From CALINB01 sp938045325 (GTDB lineage: Bacteria > Pseudomonadota > Alphaproteobacteria > Rhodospirillales > CALINB01): a DNA stretch of 64,000 nt. The stretch covers positions 35,442 to 99,441 of the forward strand of contig JAYNQW010000014.1 in assembly GCA_038114465.1 (NCBI GenBank), given 5' to 3'. Shown here one piece after another: positions 1-9,566 of this stretch. Numbering within the stretch: position 1 is the first letter of the stretch; every line of letters starts with the position of its first letter. The notes under the pieces are model-generated. The model was not told the origin of the DNA, did not search any database, and worked only from the letters and a program-made list of their open reading frames with translations. The translations under genes and the position numbers were made by a program.

Positions 1-1
1 T

Positions 2-271
2 TAGTGTGTCGAGCTTCAGGGCCCAAGAAATTTCAAAAGCACCTGAATCAATCCAGGTGAACCAATGAACTGTACGGACATTGTCTTGAAAGACGACATC
101 ATAAAAAACATAGATAGCGCAGGCAGCCGATAAAATCATAGCGCCGCAGGAAATGAGATAAGCCGTGCGTTCGGTTTTTTCCTTCGCGACATCGTCTTCG
201 GGCGTCACAAACGACAAACACCCGGCGATAAAAGAGCCAATCAGCGGAAGAAGGACACAAAGTGTTGCCAT
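2..271 (-). CDS. nuoL: NADH-quinone oxidoreductase subunit L, N-terminal part
   Basis: Only the first 90 codons lie in the window; the gene runs off the left edge. Translation from the ATG at 271 begins MATLCVLLPLIGSFIAG and continues with two hydrophobic stretches separated by a charged segment (EDDVAKEKTERTA), as at the start of the proton-pumping, antiporter-like membrane subunit of complex I. It follows nuoK by 5 bases in the usual order K-L, so co-transcription is expected. The assignment rests on position and the short N-terminus; the antiporter core motifs are outside the window. Confidence 0.9.
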   Translation of the reverse strand, partial: MATLCVLLPLIGSFIAGCLSFVTPEDDVAKEKTERTAYLISCGAMILSAACAIYVFYDVVFQDNVRTVHWFTWIDSGAFEISWALKLDTL

Positions 272-276
272 GCGGC

Positions 277-588
277 TTAACCTTTCATCACATTCACGTC
301 TTCAACCGCAATGGAGCCACGATTACGGAAAAAGATAACAAGAATGGCAAGCCCGACGGCGGCCTCAGCGGCAGCAACGGTCAGCACAAACATCGCGAAC
401 ACCTGGCCGACCAAGTCATTAAGTTCGGCGGAGAATGCAACGAAATTAATATTCACGGCGAGCAACATCAGTTCGACTGACATCAGGATAATAATGACAT
501 TCTTCCGGTTCAGGAAAATGCCGAAAATCCCAAGCGCAAACAGGATTGCCGCAACAGTCAGATAATGAGCGAGGCCGACTTCTAACAT
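277..588 (-). CDS. nuoK: NADH-quinone oxidoreductase subunit K
   Basis: A 103-residue integral membrane subunit of complex I, the normal length of NuoK, with three transmembrane helices. The glutamates that sit inside helices and take part in proton translocation in this family are visible (VELMLLAVNINF and AAAEAAVGLAILV). Its ATG overlaps the nuoJ stop as TAATG, indicating translational coupling. It is part of the leftward nuoA-L operon. Confidence 0.97.
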   Translation of the reverse strand: MLEVGLAHYLTVAAILFALGIFGIFLNRKNVIIILMSVELMLLAVNINFVAFSAELNDLVGQVFAMFVLTVAAAEAAVGLAILVIFFRNRGSIAVEDVNVMKG

Positions 589-1202
589 TAGACCCCCTCA
601 CCCGGCTTAATTTGACGCACTTCGATCGTATCTTCCGGACGGCGTTTCAATTGATCGGAAATACGCTGACGGCGAACACCATCGCGGCGGCGGAACGTCA
701 ATACAATGGCGCCGATCATGGCGATTAAAAGAATAATACCGGCGGCCTGGAACAAATAAACATAATGCGTGTAAATCAACTCACCCAAGGCATGCGTGTT
801 CGGCAGCAATTCCGGTGACGGCATGGGTGCCGCACCTTTTTTTGCCGCGACCGGTGAAATCACCCAGCCGCCGACAACAACAAGCAACTCAATAAGTAAT
901 ATCAGGCCGATCAAGCCGCCAATCGGCAGATATTGCAAAAAGCCTTCGCGCAATTCCGCAAAATTAATATCCAGCATCATCACGACAAAAAGAAACAGCA
1001 CGCCGACTGCACCGACATAGACAACAACCAAAATCATCGCCAGGAACTCGGCCCCCAGCAGCACGAACAATCCGCCGGCGTTAAAAAACGTCAGGATTAA
1101 AAACAGCACTGAATGCACGGGATTTCGCGCCGAGATAACCATCACGGCCGAAGCCACGGCGATCGTCGCGAAAAGGTAAAATGCGAGCGACTGTATAATC
1201 AT
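588..1202 (-). CDS. nuoJ: NADH-quinone oxidoreductase subunit J
   Basis: A 204-residue membrane subunit of the complex I proton-pumping arm. Hydrophobic helices fill residues 1-165; the conserved segment around residues 55-75 (VVYVGAVGVLFLFVVMMLDI) is the NuoJ signature containing the pi-bulge helix seen in complex I structures. The C-terminal 40 residues are charged (RRRDGVRRQRISDQLKRR) and probably face the cytoplasm. It lies 24 bases after nuoI and overlaps nuoK. Confidence 0.97.
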   Translation of the reverse strand: MIIQSLAFYLFATIAVASAVMVISARNPVHSVLFLILTFFNAGGLFVLLGAEFLAMILVVVYVGAVGVLFLFVVMMLDINFAELREGFLQYLPIGGLIGLILLIELLVVVGGWVISPVAAKKGAAPMPSPELLPNTHALGELIYTHYVYLFQAAGIILLIAMIGAIVLTFRRRDGVRRQRISDQLKRRPEDTIEVRQIKPGEGV

Positions 1203-1226
1203 TACTGTTTCCTCATGGCCACACCC

Positions 1227-1715
1227 CTAACGATAGGGAGCATCCATGCGTAACCTTTCAGCTATTTCAGTTTCCCAACGCTCGCCATTCGCCAGCAAGC
1301 GGTCTTTATCATATAAAAGTTCTTCACGGGTTTCCGTCGCGAATTCGAAATTCGGCCCTTCAACAATGGCGTCGACAGGGCAAGCTTCTTCACAAAAACC
1401 GCAATAAATACACTTCACCATATCGATATCGTAGCGGGTCGTGCGGCGGCTATCGTCATCACGCGGCTCGGCTTCAATCGTAATCGCTTGGGCCGGGCAA
1501 ATCGCTTCACAAAGTTTACAGGCAATGCAACGCTCTTCACCATTCGGATACCGCCTCAGCGCGTGCTCGCCACGGAAGCGTGGGCTCAATGGACCTTTTT
1601 CATAAGGATAATTCAGAGTCACGCTTGGCTTGAACATGTAACGCAATGTCAGCGCCATGCCTGAGATCAATTCCCAAAGAAGAAATGTTCGTGCGCCGCG
1701 ATCAATAAAACTCAT
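1227..1715 (-). CDS. nuoI: NADH-quinone oxidoreductase subunit I (2x[4Fe-4S])
   Basis: A 162-residue ferredoxin-like subunit that carries clusters N6a and N6b between the peripheral arm and the quinone site. Two complete 4Fe-4S motifs are seen, CIACKLCEAICPAQAI and CIYCGFCEEACPVDAI, each CxxCxxCxxxCP. The N-terminal amphipathic segment (FLLWELISGMALTLRYMFK) is the family's membrane-contact helix. It sits 9 bases downstream of nuoH. Length and motifs are typical. Confidence 0.98.
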   Translation of the reverse strand: MSFIDRGARTFLLWELISGMALTLRYMFKPSVTLNYPYEKGPLSPRFRGEHALRRYPNGEERCIACKLCEAICPAQAITIEAEPRDDDSRRTTRYDIDMVKCIYCGFCEEACPVDAIVEGPNFEFATETREELLYDKDRLLANGERWETEIAERLRMDAPYR

Positions 1716-1724
1716 GACGACAAC

Positions 1725-2741
1725 CTATCCTCTCACCGGAGCCATATCGAAGGCAATTAGAACACCGGCAACAATCACTACGCCCGCAAGTGACAACGGC
1801 AAGAAAACTTTCCAACCCAACCGCATCAGTTGGTCGTAGCGGTACCGGGGGAACGTTGCGCGGACCCATAAAAATAAGAACAAACAAAACGAAATCTTTA
1901 AAGCAAACCAAACCGGACCCGGTACCCAGGTAAAGGGTGCAATATTGAAAGGTGGCCACCAACCACCCAGGAACAAGATACTGGTCATCGCCGACATCAA
2001 AATCATGAAGCCGTATTCCCCAAGGAAAAACAGCGCAAACGTCATCGATGAGTATTCGACGTTATAGCCTGATACCAGCTCGGCTTCGGCTTCCGGCAGG
2101 TCAAATGGGTGACGATTGGTTTCAGCCAGCGTGGAAATGAAGAAGATTACGGCCATCGGCAATAAGGGAATAACGAACCACATATTTTTTTGTGCCATGA
2201 CGATGTCACTTAAGTTCAGCGAGCCGACACACAACAGCACCGTGATGATGATAAAGCCCATCGAAACTTCATAAGAAACCATCTGTGCCGCCGAGCGGAT
2301 GGCACCTAAAAACGCATATTTGGAGTTACTCGCCCAGCCGGCCATCAAAATGCCGTAAACAGCAAGCGAAGAAATGGCGAACAGATACAGTATGCCAACA
2401 TTGATGTCGGCCAGCACCAATCCATCGGAAAAAGGAATCACGGCCCATGCCATCATCGAAAGCATAAAAGTCACGCAAGGTGCCACAATGAAGACACCCT
2501 TGTTCGCGCCAGTGGGCACGATGGTCTCTTTCATGAACAATTTGAGACCGTCCGCAAGCGGTTGAAGCAATCCAAACGGCCCGACGACGTTCGGCCCCTT
2601 GCGCAATTGCATAGCGGCAATGACTTTGCGCTCGGCGTACGTCAAATATGCAATTGCCAGAAGCAATGGCACGACGATCGCGAGGATCTTAATAACGATC
2701 CAAACGGTTGGCTCTACATATCCTGTCCAAAAACTAGCCAT
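1725..2741 (-). CDS. nuoH: NADH-quinone oxidoreductase subunit H
   Basis: A 338-residue, eight-helix membrane subunit forming most of the quinone-binding channel. Family hallmarks visible are TYAERKVIAAMQLRKGPNVVGPFG after helix 1, AETNRHPFDLPEAEAELVSG (the acidic loop lining the quinone tunnel) and VRATFPRYRYDQLM near the C-terminus. Its start overlaps the end of nuoG by 8 bases, so translation is probably coupled. Confidence 0.98.
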   Translation of the reverse strand: MASFWTGYVEPTVWIVIKILAIVVPLLLAIAYLTYAERKVIAAMQLRKGPNVVGPFGLLQPLADGLKLFMKETIVPTGANKGVFIVAPCVTFMLSMMAWAVIPFSDGLVLADINVGILYLFAISSLAVYGILMAGWASNSKYAFLGAIRSAAQMVSYEVSMGFIIITVLLCVGSLNLSDIVMAQKNMWFVIPLLPMAVIFFISTLAETNRHPFDLPEAEAELVSGYNVEYSSMTFALFFLGEYGFMILMSAMTSILFLGGWWPPFNIAPFTWVPGPVWFALKISFCLFLFLWVRATFPRYRYDQLMRLGWKVFLPLSLAGVVIVAGVLIAFDMAPVRG

Positions 2742-4803
2742 CGGTGCCGGTTTTCTCCGTTTGCTTCAAATAAGTTTCTGCGCACTGCGCCATCGTAACG
2801 GAAGCCCGGCTGATCGGGTCTGTCATGTAAAAATTATTGATTGGCGAAACGAACGGTGCGTTATCCATTGCCCCTTCCGATCCGAAGGTTTCCCAAGACG
2901 TCGGTACAGTCGTATCCAACGCGTCATTAAAGTTGGCATTGACTTGCCCAAGCCGTTCTCGGACCTGTTCAATGGTGTCATAAGGCAATGCTTTGCCGAG
3001 TTTTTCGGAAAGGGCCCGGATGATTTTCCAATCTTCACGCGCTTCACCCGGCGGGAATGCCGCCAAACGGGCCCGTTGCACGCGCCCTTCGGTATTCACA
3101 TATGTGGCGTTCTTTTCCGTATAAGCGGCACCGGGCAAAATAACATCGGCACGATTAGCGCCGGCATCGCCGTGATGCCCCTGATAAATAACAAAGGCAT
3201 CGCCGAGACGGTCCATATCGATTTCATCGGCCTCTAAGAGATAAACAACATTCAAACCGCCGCCGCCGGCCGATTCATAAATACCGTCAAGGTCACGGCC
3301 GTTTTTCCCGGGCACGAAACCAAGCTCTAAGGCGCCGACCCGCGCTGCCGCCGTATGCAACACGTTAAAGCCCTTCCAATTATCAGCATCATTGATCACA
3401 CCGATTTGCTCGGCGAGCTTCCGGGCCGCAGCAAGTACGGCAGCCCCATCAGGCCTTGCCAAAGCGCCCATACCGAGAATCAACATCGGTCGTTCGGCAT
3501 TTTTCAAAACATCGGTAAAACTATGTTGCCCAGCCAATAACTCATTTAATGTCGCCGGCCCTTCACCGAGGTACGTATTTTTGTAATTCAATTCGACATT
3601 CGGGCCGATAACACCGACCGAAAAGTTGCCTTGCAGATAACGCTTACGGATACGCGCATTAATGATCGGCGCTTCCCATCGCGGGTTCGTGCCAATAAGC
3701 AACAGAGCGTCGGCCTGATCGATGCCGGCAATTGTCGAATTAAAGAGATAACCCGAACGCTTATCCGGTTCAATTTTGGCGCCGTCCTGGCGGCATTCCA
3801 AATGAGGCGAACCTAACGCAGTCATCAGATCCTTTAAGGCAACCATCGCTTCACAATCGGCTTGATCACCGGCAATTGCCGCGATTTGCGTGCCTTGAAT
3901 AGCATTGAACTTTTCGGCAATGGCATCGAATGCTTCGTCCCAACTGGCTGCTTCCAACTTTCCATTGCGGCGAACGTAAGGCTGATCCAAGCGCTGGCGT
4001 TTTAATCCATCGCAAGCAAACCGGGTTTTATCGGATATCCACTCTTCATTGACGTCTTCGTTCAATCGCGGCAACACCCGCATGACTTCCATGCCGCGGG
4101 TATCGACACGAATGTTACTGCCGACCGCGTCCATGACATCAACAGACTCGGTTTTTTTGAGTTCCCAAGAACGAGCAGCAAAGGCATACGGTTTGTTCGT
4201 CAAAGCGCCGACAGGACAAAGATCAATGATGTTGCCTGAGAGTTCCGAAGTAAGTGCTTTCTCGACATAGGTGCCGACTTCCATATGCTCACCCCGCCCC
4301 GTCGCACCCAATTCCGGCACGCCGGCAATTTCGGTCGCAAAACGGATGCAACGCGTGCAGTGAATGCAGCGGGTCATAATCGTTTTAACGAGCGGACCAA
4401 TGTTTTTATCTTTCACCGCCCGCTTCTTTTCCTGATAGCGGCTAATGCCGAGGCCATACCCGAGGGCCTGGTCTTGAAGGTCGCATTCACCACCCTGATC
4501 GCAAATCGGGCAATCGAGCGGATGGTTGATCAGCAGGAACTCCATCACGCCCCGGCGCATTTTTTCGACCTCGGGCGTATTGGTGTAAATCACCATGCCC
4601 TCACCGACAGGCATCGCACACGACGCGACAGGCTTCGGCGATTTTTCCATAGCAACAAGACACATCCGGCAATTGCCGGCAATCGAGAGACGTTCGTGAT
4701 AACAAAAACGCGGAATTTCAGCACCGGCTTGCTCGCAAGCCTGCAGGATCGTAATCCCTGCTTCGACTTCGATTTCTTTACCGTCAATGGTGACTTTCGG
4801 CAT
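2734..4803 (-). CDS. nuoG: NADH-quinone oxidoreductase subunit G
   Basis: A 689-residue iron-sulfur subunit of the peripheral arm, close to the usual alphaproteobacterial size. The N-terminal 2Fe-2S domain has CYHERLSIAGNCRMC; the His-Cys motif cluster domain follows (HPLDCPICDQGGECDLQDQ) and a 4Fe-4S motif (CIHCTRCIRF). The rest is a molybdopterin-oxidoreductase-like fold without expected cofactor, including GTNPRWEAPIINARIRK and a stretch with HHGDAGANRADVILPG. It lies 14 bases after nuoF. Confidence 0.98.
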   Translation of the reverse strand: MPKVTIDGKEIEVEAGITILQACEQAGAEIPRFCYHERLSIAGNCRMCLVAMEKSPKPVASCAMPVGEGMVIYTNTPEVEKMRRGVMEFLLINHPLDCPICDQGGECDLQDQALGYGLGISRYQEKKRAVKDKNIGPLVKTIMTRCIHCTRCIRFATEIAGVPELGATGRGEHMEVGTYVEKALTSELSGNIIDLCPVGALTNKPYAFAARSWELKKTESVDVMDAVGSNIRVDTRGMEVMRVLPRLNEDVNEEWISDKTRFACDGLKRQRLDQPYVRRNGKLEAASWDEAFDAIAEKFNAIQGTQIAAIAGDQADCEAMVALKDLMTALGSPHLECRQDGAKIEPDKRSGYLFNSTIAGIDQADALLLIGTNPRWEAPIINARIRKRYLQGNFSVGVIGPNVELNYKNTYLGEGPATLNELLAGQHSFTDVLKNAERPMLILGMGALARPDGAAVLAAARKLAEQIGVINDADNWKGFNVLHTAAARVGALELGFVPGKNGRDLDGIYESAGGGGLNVVYLLEADEIDMDRLGDAFVIYQGHHGDAGANRADVILPGAAYTEKNATYVNTEGRVQRARLAAFPPGEAREDWKIIRALSEKLGKALPYDTIEQVRERLGQVNANFNDALDTTVPTSWETFGSEGAMDNAPFVSPINNFYMTDPISRASVTMAQCAETYLKQTEKTGTDG

Positions 4804-4817
4804 GTCTATCCTATTCC

Positions 4818-6107
4818 TTATGCCGCCGCGTTTACATTCGATGCGCCGTTATCGGCAATCCGTTTTTCCATTTCAGGCCGAAAATGCCTGATCAACCCTT
4901 GAACCGGCCATGCCGCCGCATCGCCTAATGCACAAATCGTGTGACCTTCGATTTGGAATGTGACCTCTTCGAGCAAATCAATTTCTTCAATGGTCGCCGT
5001 GCCTTTGACCATGCGGTCCATCATACGCGCAAGCCATCCCGTGCCTTCACGGCACGGCGTGCATTGGCCGCAACTTTCGTGCGTATAAAAATGCGACAAT
5101 CGCGCAATAGCTTGAATAATATCGACGGATTGATCCATCACCATGACGGCGGCCGTACCGAGACCGGACTTCACTTCACGCAAGGAATCGAAATCCATCA
5201 AAACGGTATCGCAAATCGATTTTGGTAAAACCGGCACCGACGCGCCGCCCGGAATGATCGCTAATAAGTTATCCCAGCCGCCACGCACGCCGCCGCAGTG
5301 CTTTTCGATCAATTCCTTCAGCGGTATGCCCATTTCCTCTTCAACCGTGCACGGGTTGTTGACGTGGCCCGATATGTTAAAGAGTTTGGTGCCGGTGTTG
5401 TTCGGTCGGCCCAAGTTGGCAAACCAAGAAGCGCCCCGGCGCATGATTTCCGGCGCAACCGCAATCGACTCGACGTTATTGACCGTGCTCGGGCAACCAT
5501 AAAGGCCGACATTGGCCGGGAACGGCGGCTTCAAGCGTGGCTGGCCTTTTTTGCCTTCAAGACTTTCAATCAATGCTGTTTCTTCGCCGCAAATATAAGC
5601 GCCGGAGCCACGATGAACGAAGAAGTCAAAGTCCCAACCCGATCCGCAGGCATTTTTACCAATCAAACCGGCTTCATACGCTTCATCCACGGCGCGCTGC
5701 AATGCTTCCGTCTCGCGGTAAAACTCGCCACGGACGTAACAATAAGCGGCATTAGCGCCCATCGCGAAACTTGCAACCAATGCGCCTTCGATCAGCTTAT
5801 GCGGATCATGGCGCATAATTTCACGGTCTTTACAGGTGCCCGGCTCACCCTCATCGGCATTAATCACCAAATAATGCGGACGACCGTCAGACTCTTTTGG
5901 CATAAACGACCATTTTAATCCGGTGCTGAATCCGGCACCGCCACGCCCACGCAAGCCGGAGTCCTTAATCTCTTCGATAATCGCTTCGCGGCCTTTTGAG
6001 AGTATTTCCTTCGTGCCGTCCCAATCACCGCGGGCGCGGGCGCCGGCCAGGAACGGATCGTTTAACCCGTATATATTTGTGAAGATGCGGTCTTTGTCTT
6101 TCAACAT
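4818..6107 (-). CDS. nuoF: NADH-quinone oxidoreductase subunit F (NADH- and FMN-binding)
   Basis: A 429-residue NADH-oxidising subunit. The glycine-rich FMN/NADH region is RGRGGAGFSTGLKWSF, followed by NADEGEPGTCKDREIMRHDP and GAGAYICGEETALIESLEG-like sequence (here SGAYICGEETALIESLEG). The C-terminal 4Fe-4S cluster N3 ligands are in ESCGQCTPCREG plus the later Cys in HTICALGDAAAWP. It lies between nuoE and nuoG in the operon; no anomalies were seen. Confidence 0.98.
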   Translation of the reverse strand: MLKDKDRIFTNIYGLNDPFLAGARARGDWDGTKEILSKGREAIIEEIKDSGLRGRGGAGFSTGLKWSFMPKESDGRPHYLVINADEGEPGTCKDREIMRHDPHKLIEGALVASFAMGANAAYCYVRGEFYRETEALQRAVDEAYEAGLIGKNACGSGWDFDFFVHRGSGAYICGEETALIESLEGKKGQPRLKPPFPANVGLYGCPSTVNNVESIAVAPEIMRRGASWFANLGRPNNTGTKLFNISGHVNNPCTVEEEMGIPLKELIEKHCGGVRGGWDNLLAIIPGGASVPVLPKSICDTVLMDFDSLREVKSGLGTAAVMVMDQSVDIIQAIARLSHFYTHESCGQCTPCREGTGWLARMMDRMVKGTATIEEIDLLEEVTFQIEGHTICALGDAAAWPVQGLIRHFRPEMEKRIADNGASNVNAAA

Positions 6108-6117
6108 TGCCTGTTAC

Positions 6118-6732
6118 CTATTCTTTACCCTTCACGGTTTCGAGTTCAGTGAGCGACGTTAATCCACCGACGGGCTCGCAGCTTTTCCGTCCAATCTGCG
6201 AACCGGGTTTCGGTGTACCGCCCGCCTTTAATACACTTAAAATCGATTCCGTGCTGTCGGCATCCAAGTCTTCGTAATAATCATCGTCGATTTGCATCAT
6301 CGGCGCGTTGACGCACGCGCCTAAGCATTCCATCTCATTAACCGTAAACTTGCCGTCTTCAGTTGTTTCGCCCGCACCAATGCCCAGAACTTTCTTGCAG
6401 GTTTTCATCACCTCATCAGAACCGCGCAGCCAACACGGTAAATTTGTGCAGACTTGGACATGGTGCTTACCGATCGGATGCAGGTTATACATTGTGTAAA
6501 ATGTCGCGACTTCGTAAACACGTATCACCGGCATATCGAGCATCTCGGCAATAACATCCATCGCGGGCTGTGAAACCCAACCGTCGTTTTGACGCTGCGC
6601 CAAATCGAGCAACGGCATCACCGCGCTGGCCTGACGGCCTTCAGGATACTTGGCAATAATTGCTTTAGCCTTCTCGAGGTTTTCCTGCGAGAACGCAAAA
6701 CTGGTGGGTTGCGAAACGGATTGATCCGTCAT
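6118..6732 (-). CDS. nuoE: NADH-quinone oxidoreductase subunit E (2Fe-2S)
   Basis: A 204-residue thioredoxin-like 2Fe-2S subunit carrying cluster N1a. The four ligands fit Cx4C (CTNLPC) and Cx3C (ECLGAC). The N-terminal helical part (residues 15-90, with VSQPAMDVIAEMLDM and YEVATFYTMYNL) is typical. The C-terminus is extended beyond the core with a low-complexity stretch (TPKPGSQIGRKSCEPVGG), as in other alphaproteobacterial and mitochondrial 24-kDa subunits. Its start overlaps the nuoD stop by 4 bases (ATGA). Confidence 0.97.
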   Translation of the reverse strand: MTDQSVSQPTSFAFSQENLEKAKAIIAKYPEGRQASAVMPLLDLAQRQNDGWVSQPAMDVIAEMLDMPVIRVYEVATFYTMYNLHPIGKHHVQVCTNLPCWLRGSDEVMKTCKKVLGIGAGETTEDGKFTVNEMECLGACVNAPMMQIDDDYYEDLDADSTESILSVLKAGGTPKPGSQIGRKSCEPVGGLTSLTELETVKGKE

Positions 6733-7907
6733 CGGTCAATCTCCCCAAACACAATATCAAGCGACCCTAGGTTAGCGACAACGTCAGCAAGCATATGGCC
6801 TTTCGACATGTGCTCAAGTGCTTGCAAGTGCGGGAACCCTGGTGCGCGAATTTTGCAACGGTATGGACGGTTTGTGCCATCAGACATGAGATAAACGGCA
6901 AACTCTCCCTTTGGCGCTTCAACCGCGCCATAGGTTTCACCCGCCGGCACGTGGTAGCCTTCGGTATAAAGTTTAAAGTGATTAATTAACGCCTCCATGG
7001 AATGTTTCATGGATTCACGTGGTGGCGGCGAGATTTTGTGACTTTGCGTTTTCACCGGACCCGGCGGCATCGTATCAAGACACTGCTTCATTATCTTGAC
7101 GGCTTCGCGCAATTCGGCAACTCGGACCAAGTAGCGGTCATAGCAATCACCGTTTTTACCAATCGGTACGTCAAAATCCATGTCGGCATAACTGTCGTAG
7201 GGTTGCGCCTTTCGCAGGTCCCAAGGAACGCCGGATGCGCGCAGACATGGCCCGGTCAGCCCCCAATCAAGGGCGTCATCGGCCGAAATTATGCCGATAT
7301 CGACGCAGCGTTGTTTGAAAATCCGGTTTTCCGTTAATAACGTTTCGACATCATCAATAAATGACGGCGCTTGCTCGATCCATTCATAGATATCATCGGC
7401 AAGGTCCGCCGGCATGTCGCGCGCCACACCACCGGGCCGGAAATACCCCATATGCAAACGCGCGCCACTGACCCGCTCGCAGAAATTCATCAGAATTTCT
7501 CGTTGTTCGAGTCCATACAACATCGGCGTCATTGCCCCGACATCCATCGCGAACGCAACGACATTGAAAATATGATTAAGTGAGCGGCCGATTTCGGCAA
7601 ACAACACGCGGATGTGTTGTCCGCGTGGCGGCACTTCGATACCGAGAAGATTTTCCGTTGCAATAGCAAAAGCGTGCTCTTGATTTTGCGGCGCGACGTA
7701 ATCGAGGCGGTCGAAATACGGTACGGCTTGGAGGTAAGATTTGTATTCGATAAGCTTTTCGGTACCTCGATGCAGCAACCCGATATGGGGGTCGGCCCGC
7801 TCGATAATTTCACCATCCATCTCTAGCACAAGACGGAGCACGCCGTGCGCCGCCGGGTGCTGCGGCCCGAAATTCAGTGTGTAGTTTTTGATCTGGGTTT
7901 CAGCCAT
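6729..7907 (-). CDS. nuoD: NADH-quinone oxidoreductase subunit D (49 kDa)
   Basis: A 392-residue subunit of the quinone-binding module, homologous to NiFe-hydrogenase large subunits. Visible hallmarks are NFGPQHPAAHGVLRLVLEMDGE at the N-terminus (quinone-site His region), HIGLLHRGTEKLIEYK, and the C-terminal SLDIVFGEIDR. NuoC and NuoD are separate genes here, unlike the fused form in gammaproteobacteria. The start overlaps the nuoC stop (TAATG). Confidence 0.98.
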   Translation of the reverse strand: MAETQIKNYTLNFGPQHPAAHGVLRLVLEMDGEIIERADPHIGLLHRGTEKLIEYKSYLQAVPYFDRLDYVAPQNQEHAFAIATENLLGIEVPPRGQHIRVLFAEIGRSLNHIFNVVAFAMDVGAMTPMLYGLEQREILMNFCERVSGARLHMGYFRPGGVARDMPADLADDIYEWIEQAPSFIDDVETLLTENRIFKQRCVDIGIISADDALDWGLTGPCLRASGVPWDLRKAQPYDSYADMDFDVPIGKNGDCYDRYLVRVAELREAVKIMKQCLDTMPPGPVKTQSHKISPPPRESMKHSMEALINHFKLYTEGYHVPAGETYGAVEAPKGEFAVYLMSDGTNRPYRCKIRAPGFPHLQALEHMSKGHMLADVVANLGSLDIVFGEIDR

Positions 7908-8536
7908 TAGCTGTCCCCCTCGGCCTGTTCTTGCGGCTCGGCTTTTTCATCACCTGGCAGCCGCACATCAACCCCTTCCCAGGGGCTTAGGAAATCAAAA
8001 TTACGGAATTCCTGCGTTAATTTCACAGGCTCGTACACAACACGCTTTTGTTCATCGTCGTATCGTATTTCGACATAGCCTGTGAGTGGAAAATCTTTGC
8101 GAAGAGGATGCCCCTCAAACCCATAATCGGTCATGATGCGGCGCAAATCCGGATGGTCGGAAAACGGGATGCCGAATAAATCCCACGTTTCGCGTTCATA
8201 CCAATTCGCCGCACTGAAAACCCCCGTCACAGACGGCACAGGCGTTGCTGCATCCGTTTCAATTTTGACGCGAATACGTTGATTTTGTGTCAGGCTTAAT
8301 AGGTTATAAACGACATCGAACCGGTTTTGCCGTTCCGGAAAATCGACACCGCAGACATCGACCAGTTGCTTAAACTGACAATTCGGCTCATCGCGCAAAT
8401 AAGTTAGTACGCCAACGATTGATTCCCGCCGGACATATAGAATAAGCGCATTATTCTTGATTTCATGGCGCTCAACATCTTGCGGCAGTGCAGCTGCAAT
8501 GTAGTCACCAAGTTCACGTAGTGGGGCCAAATCCAT
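7907..8536 (-). CDS. nuoC: NADH-quinone oxidoreductase subunit C (30 kDa)
   Basis: A 209-residue peripheral-arm subunit with no cofactor. The conserved block ERETWDLFGIPFSDHPDLRR followed by RIMTDYGFEGHPLRKDFPLTG is the 30-kDa signature. The C-terminus ends in an acidic tail (GDEKAEPQEQAEGDS). It lies 51 bases after nuoB and is translationally coupled to nuoD. Confidence 0.97.
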   Translation of the reverse strand: MDLAPLRELGDYIAAALPQDVERHEIKNNALILYVRRESIVGVLTYLRDEPNCQFKQLVDVCGVDFPERQNRFDVVYNLLSLTQNQRIRVKIETDAATPVPSVTGVFSAANWYERETWDLFGIPFSDHPDLRRIMTDYGFEGHPLRKDFPLTGYVEIRYDDEQKRVVYEPVKLTQEFRNFDFLSPWEGVDVRLPGDEKAEPQEQAEGDS

Positions 8537-8587
8537 ACTGCTATTTCTATTCTTGCTTCGGGACGAGCCCCTCAGTTAACGCCAAAA

Positions 8588-9118
8588 TTATCGTCTCAAC
8601 GTACCAGTGCGTTGAATCTTTTTCTGTAATTGCAATACGCCATACAGCAAGGCTTCCGCTGTTGGCGGACAGCCCGGCACATAAATATCGACCGGCACGA
8701 CCCGGTCACAACCGCGCACAACCGAATAAGAATAATGATAATAGCCACCGCCGTTCGCACATGATCCCATGGATATCACGTAACGCGGCTCTGCCATCTG
8801 ATCATAAACCTTGCGAAATGCCGGCGCCATTTTATTGGTCAACGTACCGGCAACGATAATCACATCCGATTGACGCGGGCTCGGACGGAAAACGACGCCG
8901 AAACGGTCGAGATCATAACGGCTCGCCGCCGTGTGCATCATTTCAACGGCACAGCACGCCAAACCAAATGTCATCGGCCATAATGAGCCGGTCCGTGCCC
9001 ATGTCACGAGCTTATCGACACTGGAAACGATAAAGCCTTTATCTTGCAGTTCACCGGTGACGCGTTTTAACACGGCGTCTTGGTCGGCTCCGGGCGCTAA
9101 CGGTTGTTCAGCGTTCAT
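8588..9118 (-). CDS. nuoB: NADH-quinone oxidoreductase subunit B (cluster N2)
   Basis: A 176-residue subunit holding the terminal [4Fe-4S] cluster N2. The ligand motif is the tandem cysteine GLACCAVEMMH, plus GSCANGG and YVPGCPPTAEAL. The C-terminus ends in a short basic tail (QKKIQRTGTLRR). It is the second gene of the operon, 8 bases after nuoA. Confidence 0.98.
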   Translation of the reverse strand: MNAEQPLAPGADQDAVLKRVTGELQDKGFIVSSVDKLVTWARTGSLWPMTFGLACCAVEMMHTAASRYDLDRFGVVFRPSPRQSDVIIVAGTLTNKMAPAFRKVYDQMAEPRYVISMGSCANGGGYYHYSYSVVRGCDRVVPVDIYVPGCPPTAEALLYGVLQLQKKIQRTGTLRR

Positions 9119-9126
9119 TTAAGCCT

Positions 9127-9492
9127 CTACTCCCATTCCAAGGCACCCTTCCGCCATTCATAAATAAAGCCGATGGTGAGTATGGCCAAAAAGACCATCA
9201 TCGACCAAAACCCGAAGACGCCTATTTTTCCGAGACTAACGGCCCAGGGAAACAAAAACGCGACTTCGAGATCGAAAATAATAAAGAGAATGGCAACGAG
9301 ATAAAAACGAACGTCAAATCGGTTGCGGGAGTCTTCAAAAGCCTCAAAACCGCATTCATACGCCGAGTCCTTTTCCGTATCAGGACGTTGTTTCGCTAAA
9401 ATATAGGACCCGGCAACCATCGCGATCGTCAAACCGGCGGCTAGTCCGAGAAATATCAAAATCGGCAAGTATTCGTTAAGTATCGTGTTCAT
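9127..9492 (-). CDS. nuoA: NADH-quinone oxidoreductase subunit A
   Basis: A 121-residue, three-helix membrane subunit and the first gene of the nuo operon. The loop after helix 1 has DTEKDSAYECGFEAFEDSRNRFDV: YECGFE with its cysteine is the family signature near the quinone site. The next helix starts FYLVAILFIIFDLEVAFLFPW, also diagnostic. The 74 bases between it and tRNA-Asp must contain the operon promoter unless transcription continues through the tRNA; no strong consensus was seen there. Confidence 0.97.
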   Translation of the reverse strand: MNTILNEYLPILIFLGLAAGLTIAMVAGSYILAKQRPDTEKDSAYECGFEAFEDSRNRFDVRFYLVAILFIIFDLEVAFLFPWAVSLGKIGVFGFWSMMVFLAILTIGFIYEWRKGALEWE

Positions 9493-9566
9493 GGCCAGGT
9501 CCTTCGGATCATTACTTTTCCGTTGTGGTCCTTCATTTTTGACCCGTCACCTTAACACGACGAGAG